Shown here: piece by piece, positions 25,144 through 33,030 of the stretch
Layout: each line of letters begins with the position of its first letter
How positions within the stretch are numbered: the stretch's first letter is position 1
Assembly (NCBI GenBank): GCA_965218765.1
Contig: CBDCLU010000002.1
Span: forward strand, 1,116,001-1,180,000
Direction of reading: 5' to 3'
DNA: 64,000 bases
DNA from: JBBPYC01 sp965218765
GTDB lineage: Bacteria; Pseudomonadota; Gammaproteobacteria; Burkholderiales; Burkholderiaceae_C
Program-made: the position numbers and the translations under genes
The notes under the pieces: generated by a model
Seen by the model: the letters and a program-made list of their open reading frames with translations, nothing else
Databases searched by the model: none
Told to the model about the DNA's origin: nothing

Positions 25144-25968
25144 ATGGCCGCCGCCGACAGCGCAAAAGAAGAGAGCGTCAAGCTCATCAACAACCTGCAG
25201 GACATCAGCTTCCTGGAGATCGGCCTGATCGTGGCCGGCACCTGGCTCGCGATCTTTCTGTTGCGGCGCATCGTGCCGTATCTGGCCGAGCGCGGCCCGA
25301 GCCAGGTGCGGCTGTACCTGCTGGCGTCGGTGCCGATCGTGCGGCTCGTGCTGCTGCTGCTCGCGATCCTCTGGATCGTGCCGCTGATCTTCAACATCAC
25401 GTTCCAGAACTTCCTCGTGATCGCAGGTGCGGCCAGTGTGGCGATCGGCTTCGCATTCAAGGACTATGTGAGCAGCCTGATCGCAGGCGTGGTGGCGATC
25501 TTCGAGCGGCCATACCGGCCCGGCGACTGGGTGCGCATCGGCGACGACTACGGCGAGGTGCGCTCGGTCGGCCTGCGCGCGATCACGATCCAGACCGCCG
25601 ATGACAACGCGGTCGTGATCCCGCACGGGCGGCTGTGGACCGACAACGTGTCGAATTCGAACGACGGCGCCAAGACCTTGATGTGCGTCGCCAACTTTCA
25701 TCTGCTGCCGCGGCACGATGCGGCGCTGATGCGCTCGTTGCTGCGCGACGTGGCACTGACGAGTGCGTACCTCGACTATGCCAAGCCGGTCATCGTCGTG
25801 CTCGCGGAAAAGCCCTGGGGCACGCACTACAAGCTGCGCGCCTATCCGTTCGACATGCGCGATCAGTTCGCGTTCGTGAGCGACCTGACGGTGCGCGGCA
25901 AGCAGGCGTTGCGGGATGCAGGCGCGCATGAGACGGCGGCCTGGGCGGTCGACGTGCCATCCGCGTAG
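25144..25968 (+). CDS. MscS-family mechanosensitive channel (first copy)
   Basis: Predicted 274 aa inner-membrane protein. About three hydrophobic helices precede the pore-lining region AASVAIGFAFKDYVSSLIAG, whose small-residue pattern matches TM3 of MscS. It continues into the beta domain FERPYRPGDWVRIGDDYGEV and the conserved IPHGRLWTDNVSN segment. Such channels release solutes when membrane tension rises. The ATG at 25144 follows a GAGG site. The unusual neighbour is the NTPase-like protein encoded upstream, which may control or respond to the channel. Confidence 0.9.
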   Translation: MAAADSAKEESVKLINNLQDISFLEIGLIVAGTWLAIFLLRRIVPYLAERGPSQVRLYLLASVPIVRLVLLLLAILWIVPLIFNITFQNFLVIAGAASVAIGFAFKDYVSSLIAGVVAIFERPYRPGDWVRIGDDYGEVRSVGLRAITIQTADDNAVVIPHGRLWTDNVSNSNDGAKTLMCVANFHLLPRHDAALMRSLLRDVALTSAYLDYAKPVIVVLAEKPWGTHYKLRAYPFDMRDQFAFVSDLTVRGKQALRDAGAHETAAWAVDVPSA

Positions 25969-26786
25969 GTCGGTCCTGCGCGAGGGAGGCTGCCTCGGCG
26001 CGATGCGGTCTCAGGTAGCCCGTGCGCGAGCGGGTTGCACACACTGGTTGAGACCGGAGCCGGGTCTAGCCCTGGCGGGCGACCCTCTTTCTTTGCTTCG
26101 CCAACGAAAGGAGGCAAAGAAAAGGCGACCCTATGGCTGCGGCCCTTCGGGCAACCTGAGCGGCGAGGCTTCGGGCGGGGTCCTCATAGCCGTCGGCTCA
26201 GACTTATTCGGACCTTTTCCCGCCCGAAGCCTCGCCGTTCAGGCGCACCCATCAAGGGGTTGGGGCAGGAGCAGCCAAAAGCCGAAATCCGGGGCGGATC
26301 GCGTCCATCGTAATGTCCGGCTGTTCCACTCTCCCCATCCCTTCTGTATGCGCCTGCGGTGCGCAGCTTCAGTCGGATCAAGGGCCGCCGTTGTCTGAGG
26401 CGCTAGCCGAGTTGTCGGCGGACCCCGACTGAAGCTGCGCACCGCAGGTTTCCCGTAACGAAGTAAAGGGACGCAGACAGCAGGGTCGCCTTTTCTTTGC
26501 TTACTTTCTTCTGGCGAAGCAAAAGACAAGTGAGTCGCCCGCCGGGTCGAGACCCGGCTCCGGTCTGAAGCAGCAGGCACCCCATTCAATTCACACCAGA
26601 ACACCAAAACCTCGACGCTGCCACCAAAGCAGCACGTCCCCAGGCCAGAGACAACAGACAACAGACAACAAACCAGCCTTCCCGCCTGTCGCGCGGCATC
26701 GCTCAGTGTCCGCTAAGTGTCCCCAAGCAGACTCACCAGTACACACCGAACTTCCGGTGCGAGCAACCCCACTGAGAGTCCCCGCA
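25969..26786. repeat. Non-coding stretch of serial inverted repeats
   Basis: About 820 bases without a credible gene. Three inverted pairs are visible. A long imperfect pair, 26050-26132 with 26482-26567, shares GACCGGAGCCGGGTCT, GGCGGGCGAC, TTGCTTCGCC and AAAGAAAAGGCGACCCT. A perfect 19 bp pair lies at 26161-26179 and 26219-26237. A perfect 23 bp pair lies at 26354-26376 and 26425-26447. A run of three GACAACA units is at 26650-26670. Both strands contain frames whose translations (KQRKGDPAVCVP and the like) resemble spurious proteins I recall from Xanthomonas and Burkholderiales genomes, so this looks like a dispersed repeat element rather than a gene. Confidence 0.75.
26650..26670. repeat. 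Three tandem GACAACA units
   Basis: Three exact seven-base units lie end to end in the intergenic region ahead of the PepSY gene. The tract is short and untranslated; it is recorded because of the other repeats around it. Confidence 0.6.
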
Positions 26787-27203
26787 ATGAGTTCCCGCAA
26801 GTTCCGTCACACCTACAGCGTCGTCGCCGCGACCGCCGTGCTGGCCGCCACCGCGGCAGCATCGGCCGCCAGCGACGGCCACCGCGAAAGCAAAACTGGC
26901 GCCAACGATGCGCTCGCGATCGGCGAGGCCAAGGTCTCGCTCACGCAGGCAATCGCTGCGGCGGACCAGCAGACCGGTGGCAAGGCATCCAAGGCCGAAT
27001 ACGAAAAAACGCGCGACGGCTAGGTCTACGACGTTGAAGTCGTGAACGGCACGGCCGTGCTGGACGTCCGGGTGGATGCAAGCGCCGGCACCGTGATTTC
27101 CTCTGCGGTCGATCAAGCCGATCGGGGCGATGAAGGCAACGACGACGAGCACGACGCAGACAACGGACGCGACCACGAACCGCGGCACGAACAGAAGGAT
27201 TGA
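26787..27203 (+). pseudogene. PepSY-domain exported protein interrupted by an in-frame TAG
   Basis: Reading from the ATG at 26787 gives a signal peptide (residues 1 to about 26, ending ASAAS), then AIGEAKVSLTQAIAAADQQTGGKASKAEYEKTRDG and an amber codon at 27021-27023. The same frame continues after it for 59 codons (VYDVEVVNGTAVLDVRVDASAGTVI...), the second half of a PepSY domain, to a TGA at 27201. Without the TAG the product is a normal ~139 aa PepSY protein with an acidic tail rich in Asp, His and Glu. In the family this position is often Trp (DGWVY), one base from TAG, so a TGG-to-TAG change is likely. Product annotation is otherwise sound; I treat the gene as broken. Confidence 0.8.
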
Positions 27204-27298
27204 TGCCGGACGACGGCGGTCTCGGCTCGACCGTTACCTCCGCCGCCGCACCTCGTCCCGCACCCCGATAAGCGAGTGGCGATTTCCCGAAGGTACTT

Positions 27299-27308
27299 CC
27301 CCCCCCCC
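27299..27308. repeat. Ten-base poly-C tract upstream of the first COG4705 gene
   Basis: A run of ten C, then T and four more C, lies 44 bases ahead of the start codon at 27353. Homopolymers of this length are prone to slippage in replication and to miscalls in sequencing. It lies outside coding sequence. Confidence 0.6.
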
Positions 27309-27352
27309 TCCCCAGCCATCACCCTGCTCCGCTTCATTCTGAAAAACCCCAA

Positions 27353-28219
27353 ATGAATCATCCGTACGCTGCCGAACCGCACGCGGCTTCATCCGCCCGT
27401 GCCATGTTGAACAATGTTCCGCAAGTCACCCTGCTGTTCTGGATCGTCAAGATGATGTCCACCACCGTGGGCGAGACCGCAGCCGATTTCCTGACCGTGG
27501 ACCTCAACATGGGCCTGGCGCTGACGTCCGCATTGACCGGCGTGCTGCTCATCGTCGCGCTGAGCGTGCAGTTGCGCACGCGGCGCTACGCGCCTTCCGT
27601 TTACTGGCTCACCGTGGTGCTGATCAGCACGTTCGGCACGCTGGTCACGGACAGTCTGGTCGATCTGCAGGGCGTGGCGCTCACGACCACCACGGCCGTG
27701 TTCAGTGTGGCGCTGGTCGCGACATTCGCGCTGTGGTGGGCCAGTGAGCGCACCTTGTCGATCCATGACATCACGACGACCCGACGTGAGCTTTTTTACT
27801 GGCTCGCGATCCTGTTCACCTTCGCACTGGGCACTGCGGCTACGCGGTTTACTGGACCTGGTGGCCTGTTCACCTTCGCACTGGGCACTGCGGTTGGCGA
27901 CCTGGTGGCTGAAGGGCTGAACGTGGGCTATGCCACATCGGCACTGATCTACGGCACGCTGATCGCATTGGTGGCGCTGGCTTACTACGTGTTCAAGTTG
28001 AACGCCGTACTCGCTTTCTGGCTGGCCTACATCCTGACCCGCCCGCTCGGCGCATCGGTTGGCGACTGGCTGTCGCAACCGCTTGCCAACGGCGGCCTGG
28101 GCTTGGGCACGGTCAGCACCAGCCTCGCCTTGCTGGGCGCGATCCTGGCCGGTGTGATCTACATGTCGGTCACGCGCTTCGATGCGGTGGACGCTCGTAC
28201 CGAAGGCGTGCGGGCATGA
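27353..28219 (+). CDS. COG4705-type membrane protein with an internal duplication (first copy)
   Basis: Predicted 288 aa protein of about eight membrane helices. It is built of repeats that each end in a G-[ED]-x2-[AG]-D motif: TTVGETAADFL, FGTLVTDSLVDL, LGTAVGDLVAEG and LGASVGDWLSQ. I recall this pattern as COG4705, an uncharacterised membrane protein family. Residues about 154-171 are a near copy of what follows (LFTFALGTA occurs twice, 54 bases apart), apparently a recent in-frame duplication that adds 18 residues between two helices. The paralog at 29034 lacks this. The stop overlaps the start of the broken cytochrome gene. Confidence 0.75.
   Translation: MNHPYAAEPHAASSARAMLNNVPQVTLLFWIVKMMSTTVGETAADFLTVDLNMGLALTSALTGVLLIVALSVQLRTRRYAPSVYWLTVVLISTFGTLVTDSLVDLQGVALTTTTAVFSVALVATFALWWASERTLSIHDITTTRRELFYWLAILFTFALGTAATRFTGPGGLFTFALGTAVGDLVAEGLNVGYATSALIYGTLIALVALAYYVFKLNAVLAFWLAYILTRPLGASVGDWLSQPLANGGLGLGTVSTSLALLGAILAGVIYMSVTRFDAVDARTEGVRA
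27812..27893 (+). repeat. 54 bp in-frame tandem duplication inside the COG4705 gene
   Basis: A 28-base segment at 27812-27839 recurs exactly at 27866-27893. The tail after the first copy (GACCTGGTGGC) also matches the sequence after the second, so the unit is larger than the exact core but has diverged inside. Because the offset is 54 bases the frame is kept. Confidence 0.85.
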
Positions 28220-29041
28220 GCGCGATGCCGACCGAACGGATGGTCTCGCAGCGGCCAGCGCTGCGCCTGCCTGCGGCACCGCGCCACACGTTGCCGACCA
28301 AGCTGCCGCATGCGGCGCTGGGCCTGTCGGTGCTTTGGCAACTGCTCGGCTCAACCTGATGCACCAGCCGAAGATCGGCCGGCCCGGCAATTTCTACTAT
28401 GAGGTGCATGAGATCGTCGGCCTGCTCACGTTGGACCTGGTCCTCGCGTTCTGGCTCTGGGCCATGCTGCGCCAGCCGTGGCACCGCGCCAGTCGGCGCG
28501 CTGCTGCCGCGGTTCTCGGCCAACGCAGCCGAAGATCGGCCGGCCCGGCAATTTCTACTATGAGGTGCATGAGATCGTCGGCCTGCTCACGTTGGACCTG
28601 GTCCTCGCGTTCTGGCTCTGGGCCATGCTGCGCCAGCGTGGCATGCCAGTCGGCGCGCTGCTGCCGCGGTTCTCGGCCGCGCGCCGGTCCGCACTGATCG
28701 CCGACGCCAGGGCCAGCTTCACCGCGCTGCGCGAACGTCGGCTGCCGGCCCTCGGCACGGAAGCACCACTGGCCAGCGCGGTGCATGGGCTGGGGCTGCT
28801 GGCCGCGCTCGCGATGGGTGCCAACGGCGCCTGGCTTTACACAATGAGAGTGCCGGCCGGGCTGGTGCTCAAAGCGCATAAAGTGATCGCGAACCTGCTG
28901 TGGGCGTACCTAATTGGCCATGCGGGTATTGCGGTGCTCTACCAATTCACGAAGCAGCCGGTGCTGCGGACCATGTTCCGCGGCGAAGCGGCGCAGCAAC
29001 CGCACCCAACCCCACCCATAGAGCACAACAAAAATGCATGA
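28216..29041 (+). pseudogene. Cytochrome b561-like gene broken by frameshift and tandem duplication
   Basis: The ATG at 28216 overlaps the COG4705 stop (ATGA) and reads 47 codons to a TGA at 28357 (ending HAALGLSVLWQLLGST). A one-base shift there restores LMHQPKIGRPGNFYYEVHEIVG. That segment (28366-28521) is then repeated at 28527-28678 in a third frame, which runs on to the stop at 29041 through HGLGLLAALAMGANGAWLY and KAHKVIANLLWAYLIGHAG. Joined up, the parts give a four-helix membrane protein with His residues spaced as haem ligands, like cytochrome b561 proteins. As it stands no single frame makes it. True decay and an assembly error are both possible. Confidence 0.78.
28366..28678 (+). 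repeat. ~160 bp tandem duplication in the cytochrome gene
   Basis: Unit 1 spans 28366-28521 and unit 2 spans 28527-28678, an offset of 161 bases. They are almost identical for the first 110 bases. Unit 2 is four bases shorter near 28635-28650 (CGTGGCATG in place of CCGTGGCACCGCG), and neither the offset nor the length difference is a multiple of three, so the reading frame changes. Confidence 0.9.
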
Positions 29042-29822
29042 CCCAACGCATGAATCGCTGACCAAAGTAGCCGCCGTCACCTTCGGTTTCTGGATCATCA
29101 AGATCGCCGCCACCACCCTGGGCGAGACCGGCGGCGATGCGGTCACGATGTCGATGCAGCTCGGCTATCTGACCGGCACCCTGATCTTCGCGGCGCTGTT
29201 CCTGGTCGCAGTCGGCGCGCAGATCGCAGCCAAAAAATTTCACCCCTGGCTGTTCTGGACCGTGATCGTCGCCACCACGACCGTCGGCACCACGATGGCC
29301 GATCTGTTCGACCGGTCGCTCGGCATCGGCTATGCGGGCGGCTCGTCGATCCTGTTCGTGCTGCTGCTCGGGACGTTGTGGCTGTGGCATCGCGCGCTGG
29401 GCTCGGTCTCGGTGTCCGACATCGCGACGCGCAAGGCCGAAATTTTTTACTGGGCGACGATCCTGTTTTCGCAGACGCTGGGTACCGCTTTAGGCGACTG
29501 GCTGGCGGATGACAAAGGCGGCTTCGGGCTTGGTTACGGCGGCGGCGCGCTGGTGTTCGGCACGGCGCTCGCGCTGGTGGCGGCGGCTTACTTCTGGACC
29601 CGCATCTCGCACACGGTGCTGTTCTGGGCCGCATTCATCCTGACCCGGCCGCTGGGCGCCACGGTGGGCGATCTGCTGGACAAGCCGCATGCCAGCGGCG
29701 GACTGGCGCTGTCGCGCTACACCGCATCTGCTGTGCTGGTGGTCTTCATCGTCGGCTGCATCCTGCTGCTGCCGCAGCGCGCCGAGCGGCGGCGCGCTGC
29801 GGTGCCGGCATCGTCCGCCTGA
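29034..29822 (+). CDS. COG4705-type membrane protein (second copy, intact)
   Basis: Predicted 262 aa paralog of the protein encoded at 27353, with about eight helices and the same four motif repeats: TTLGETGGDAV, VGTTMADLFDR, LGTALGDWLAD and LGATVGDLLDK. The spaced acidic residues inside membrane helices suggest a cation or proton path, but that is inference; I know of no settled function for the family. Its start overlaps the end of the broken cytochrome gene by eight bases. The response regulator gene follows after 15 bases, so regulation by, or sensing through, the adjacent two-component system is likely. Confidence 0.78.
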   Translation: MHDPTHESLTKVAAVTFGFWIIKIAATTLGETGGDAVTMSMQLGYLTGTLIFAALFLVAVGAQIAAKKFHPWLFWTVIVATTTVGTTMADLFDRSLGIGYAGGSSILFVLLLGTLWLWHRALGSVSVSDIATRKAEIFYWATILFSQTLGTALGDWLADDKGGFGLGYGGGALVFGTALALVAAAYFWTRISHTVLFWAAFILTRPLGATVGDLLDKPHASGGLALSRYTASAVLVVFIVGCILLLPQRAERRRAAVPASSA

Positions 29823-29837
29823 TTCCGCCTGCCTGCG

Positions 29838-30512
29838 ATGCGTGTGCTGCTGGTCGAAGACGATGCGATGATCGCTGACGCAGTGGCCGCGGCGTTGCAA
29901 GACGCGGCCTATGCGGCCGATTGCGTGACGGACGGCGACGCCGCATTGGCCGCGCTGCACGGCCACCGCTACGACCTCGTGCTGCTCGACCTCGGCCTGC
30001 CGAAAAAAGACGGCATCGCGGTGCTGCGTGCGCTGCGTGGCCGGGGCGACGCAGTGCCGGTGCTGGTGCTGACCGCGCGTGACGCGCTGGCCGACCGCAT
30101 CGCGGGGCTGGACGCAGGCGCTGACGACTACCTGCTCAAACCGTTCGAGATGGCCGAACTGCTCGCGCGCATGCGCGCGGTGCTGCGCAGAAAATGCGGC
30201 AGCGCGGCGCCGCTGCTGGGCAACGGCCACCTCGCGCTCGACCCCGCCACGCGCGCAGCCACGGTCGCAGGCGCACCAGCGCCCGCGCTGTCGGCGCGCG
30301 AGTTCGCGCTGCTGCAGGCGTTGCTGCTGCGCCCGGGCGCGATCCTCTCGCGCAGCGAACTGGAAGACCGCCTGTACGGCTGGGGGTCCGAGGTGGAGAG
30401 CAACGCGGTCGAATTCCTGATCCATGGGCTGCGCAAAAAGCTCGGGCGCGAGGCGATCCGCAACGTGCGCGGGCTCGGCTGGATGGTCGCGCGCCACCAC
30501 CCGCCGGCCTGA
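29838..30512 (+). CDS. OmpR-family response regulator
   Basis: Predicted 224 aa DNA-binding regulator. The receiver domain has the acidic pocket VEDDA at the N terminus and the phosphoacceptor Asp51 in YDLVLLDLGLPKKDG; Lys in the LLKPFE block completes the active site. The C-terminal winged helix (about 130-220) ends in VEFLIHGLRKKLG...NVRGLGWMVA, typical of the QseB/PmrA/TctD group. The stop overlaps the kinase start (TGATG). It probably controls the membrane-protein genes encoded upstream. Confidence 0.93.
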   Translation: MRVLLVEDDAMIADAVAAALQDAAYAADCVTDGDAALAALHGHRYDLVLLDLGLPKKDGIAVLRALRGRGDAVPVLVLTARDALADRIAGLDAGADDYLLKPFEMAELLARMRAVLRRKCGSAAPLLGNGHLALDPATRAATVAGAPAPALSAREFALLQALLLRPGAILSRSELEDRLYGWGSEVESNAVEFLIHGLRKKLGREAIRNVRGLGWMVARHHPPA

Positions 30513-31897
30513 TGCGCGAGCGCGCTGCCCGCTCGTTGCGGCGCCAGCTGTCGAGCTGGCTCGCACTGGCCATCACGGCTGTCGCGCTGGCCGGCGGCGC
30601 GGTCTCGTTCGCGCAGGCATTCCACGAGGCGATCGAGGCGCAGGACGACCAGCTCGCGCAGATCGCGGTGCTGGTCGAGCGGTTTGCGCTGACCGCGCCG
30701 CCAGCGGCCCGCCCGGGCGCGCAGTACGACCATAGCGATGCACGCATCGCGGTGCAGCCGCTCGGGGCCGACGCGCCTGCGCCGACCAGCAAACTCGGCC
30801 GGCTGCCCGACGATCTGCCGGACGGCCTGCAGACCATCGACGTGCGCGGCAAGACCTGGCGCCTGTTCGTGACCAGCACGCAACCCGGCACGCGCGTCGC
30901 GATCGGCCAGCGCACCGAACTGCGCGAAGACCTTGCCACTGCGAGCGCGCTGCGCACGTCGGCGCCGCTGCTGCTGCTGATCCCGCTCGCGCTGCTGCTG
31001 GTGGCGCTGGCGGTCAATCGAGCCCTTGCGCCGCTTGCCGTGCGCGCGGCCGAACTGGACGGGCGCGCCGAACAGGACCTGCAGGCGATCGACGACGCCA
31101 GCCTGCCCGTGGAACTGCGGCCGTTCGTGGTCGCGATCAACCGGCTGCTGCAGAGAGTCGCGAAGTCGATGGAGGCGCAGACCCGCTTTGTGGCCGATGC
31201 GGCGCACGAGCTGCGCTCGCCGCTCACGGCGCTGTCGCTGCAGGCCGAACGCGCGCAGCAGGCCGGGACGCTGGCCGTCGCGCTCGACCGGATCGCGACG
31301 TTGCGTCAGGGCCTGCGGCGCGCGCGGCAACTGGTCGAGCAGTTGCTCGCATTGGCACGCGCGCAAGGTACGGCCGGCCGACCGGCAGCGCCGACTTCGC
31401 TGCGCGCCGCGCTGCGCGATGTGATCGAAGCGCTGCTGCCGCTGGCCGATGCGAAAGCCATCGACATCGGCGTGGCCGGCACGGCAGATGTGTGGATCGG
31501 CGCCGATGCAATCGATCTGAAAACCCTGATCGGCAACCTGGTCGACAACGCGATTCGCTACACGCCGCCCGGGGGCCGCATCGACGTGTCGATTGCCTGC
31601 ACGGCAGCATCGGGCGTTGCGGCGTCGCACGCGCTGCTGAGCATCCAAGACAGCGGCCCCGGGATCGACATGGCCGAGCGCGAGCGCGTGTTCGATCCGT
31701 TTTACCGCGTGCTCGGCAACGGCGCAGCGGGCTCCGGGCTCGGCCTGTCGATCGTGCGCACGATCGCAGCGCGCATCGGCGCCCAGGTGAGCCTGCATGC
31801 GGCAGGCACGTCGGCTGGCGATGACCGCGGGCCGGAACGCGCGAGTGGCTTGTGCGTGCGGGTGCTGTTCGTGGCTGTGGCGAGCCAAATCCCTTGA
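30512..31897 (+). CDS. Sensor histidine kinase (QseC/PmrB-like)
   Basis: Predicted 461 aa membrane kinase. Helix one spans residues about 15-37 and helix two about 150-170, enclosing a ~110-residue periplasmic sensor region. The HisKA motif FVADAAHELRSPLTAL holds the phospho-His; the ATPase domain has N-box NLVDNAIRYTPPGG, G1 QDSGPGID and G2 GSGLGLSIV. The ATG at 30512 overlaps the regulator stop. The periplasmic region has no Cys or His-rich metal site that I can see, so the signal is unknown. It is the last gene of the PepSY/COG4705/b561 locus. Confidence 0.92.
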   Translation: MRERAARSLRRQLSSWLALAITAVALAGGAVSFAQAFHEAIEAQDDQLAQIAVLVERFALTAPPAARPGAQYDHSDARIAVQPLGADAPAPTSKLGRLPDDLPDGLQTIDVRGKTWRLFVTSTQPGTRVAIGQRTELREDLATASALRTSAPLLLLIPLALLLVALAVNRALAPLAVRAAELDGRAEQDLQAIDDASLPVELRPFVVAINRLLQRVAKSMEAQTRFVADAAHELRSPLTALSLQAERAQQAGTLAVALDRIATLRQGLRRARQLVEQLLALARAQGTAGRPAAPTSLRAALRDVIEALLPLADAKAIDIGVAGTADVWIGADAIDLKTLIGNLVDNAIRYTPPGGRIDVSIACTAASGVAASHALLSIQDSGPGIDMAERERVFDPFYRVLGNGAAGSGLGLSIVRTIAARIGAQVSLHAAGTSAGDDRGPERASGLCVRVLFVAVASQIP

Positions 31898-31940
31898 CCG
31901 GCTGCGGCGCCATGCCGCCGTGCTGTGGGGTCAAAGAAGG

Positions 31941-32006
31941 CATTTTTCAAGACAAATAGGCCTGAGGCGCTGGTTCTGCCTGCATTGTTTGCTATGTTTT
32001 TTGAAA
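31941..32006. repeat. Dispersed ~60 bp repeat, copy C
   Basis: An A/T-richer island in the 190-base gap between the kinase and the EamA gene. The order is CATTTTTCAA, ATAGGCCTGAGGCGCTGG, TGCC, then TTTGCTATG and TTTTTTGAA. It is the clearest intergenic copy and shares AGGCC, GCGCT and GCTAT spacing with the other copies in this window. Confidence 0.55.
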
Positions 32007-32088
32007 AGGTGACCTTGTCGGGCTGGCCTGGCTGCAACGCACCGGCCGGCCACCGGGTCGGCGCTTCCCATGCGCTACATTGCCGCGC

Positions 32089-32988
32089 ATGACGCAACGC
32101 CTGAGCTCCGGATCGATCGCCCTGCTCGTGGTGCCGCCGTTCATGTGGGCCGCCAACGCGGTGGTCGGCCGTATCGCGGCGGAGCTGATTTCGCCGATGA
32201 CGCTGAACTTCCTGCGCTGGGCGCTCGCGCTGCTGCTGCTGTTGCCGCTGGCCGGCTGGGTGCTGCGTGCGCGCGCATCGATCTGGCCGTACTGGCGCCA
32301 TCTGGGCGTGCTGGGGCTGCTCGGCGTCGGCAGCTACAACTCGCTGCAATACCTTGCGCTGAAAACCTCCACGCCGCTGAACGTGACGCTGGTGGCCGGC
32401 TGCACGCCGGTGTTCATGATGGCGGTCGGCGCGCTCGGCTACGGGCAGGCCGTCACGCGCCGGCAACTGACCGGCGCGCTGCTGTCGATCGTCGGGGTGC
32501 TCACGGTGCTCTCGCGCGGCCACCTGGAGACGCTGCTGGAGGTGCGGCTGCTGCCCGGAGACCTGTTCATGCTGGCGGCCACCGTGGTCTGGGCGATCTA
32601 CAGCTGGATGCTCACGCGGCCCAGACTGCCTGCGGACGTACGCGCCGACTGGGCCGCGTTCCTGGTCGCGCAGATGGTGTTCGGCCTCGGTTGGTCCGGG
32701 CTTTTCACGATCGGCGAATGGGAACTGGGCGCAGGCAAGCTGGTTGCGGGCTGGCCGCTGGCCGCGATCTTGGTGTTCGTGGCGGTGGGGCCAGCGATCA
32801 TCGCGTATCGCTGCTGGGGGGTCGGCGTGCAGCGGGTCGGGCCGACGATCGCCGGATTTTTTTCCAACCTCACGCCGCTGTTTGCGGCCGTGCTGTCAGC
32901 CGCGCTGCTGGGCGAGGTGCCGCATGTCTATCACGCGGTCGCGTTCGCGCTGATCGTGGGCGGGATCGTGGTGTCGTCGAAGCGTTGA
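32089..32988 (+). CDS. EamA-family (DMT superfamily) transporter, first copy
   Basis: Predicted 299 aa protein of ten helices in two five-helix EamA repeats (about 10-140 and 155-295). The first repeat opens with PPFMWAANAVVGRIAAELISPMTLNFLRW and the second closes with LLGEVPHVYHAVAFALIVGGIVVSSKR, both typical. Such proteins export metabolites or amino acids; the substrate is not readable. I chose the ATG at 32089; a TTG three codons upstream is also possible. It stands alone, convergent with the sorB gene. Confidence 0.88.
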   Translation: MTQRLSSGSIALLVVPPFMWAANAVVGRIAAELISPMTLNFLRWALALLLLLPLAGWVLRARASIWPYWRHLGVLGLLGVGSYNSLQYLALKTSTPLNVTLVAGCTPVFMMAVGALGYGQAVTRRQLTGALLSIVGVLTVLSRGHLETLLEVRLLPGDLFMLAATVVWAIYSWMLTRPRLPADVRADWAAFLVAQMVFGLGWSGLFTIGEWELGAGKLVAGWPLAAILVFVAVGPAIIAYRCWGVGVQRVGPTIAGFFSNLTPLFAAVLSAALLGEVPHVYHAVAFALIVGGIVVSSKR

Positions 32989-33030
32989 GCGGCTGCTGTC
33001 GCTGCACGGCGCACCCGCCGACGGTCGCAG

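Noticed and set aside
26239..26661. 140-codon frame on the minus strand in the inverted-repeat block
   Set aside because: Its translation (ESKQRKGDPAVCVP...) resembles a repeat-derived sequence often mis-annotated as a protein, and it runs through two inverted-repeat arms.
25969..26786. CRISPR array or integron-like cassette
   Set aside because: The repeats are inverted, unequal and few; there are no regularly spaced direct repeats, cas genes or integrase.
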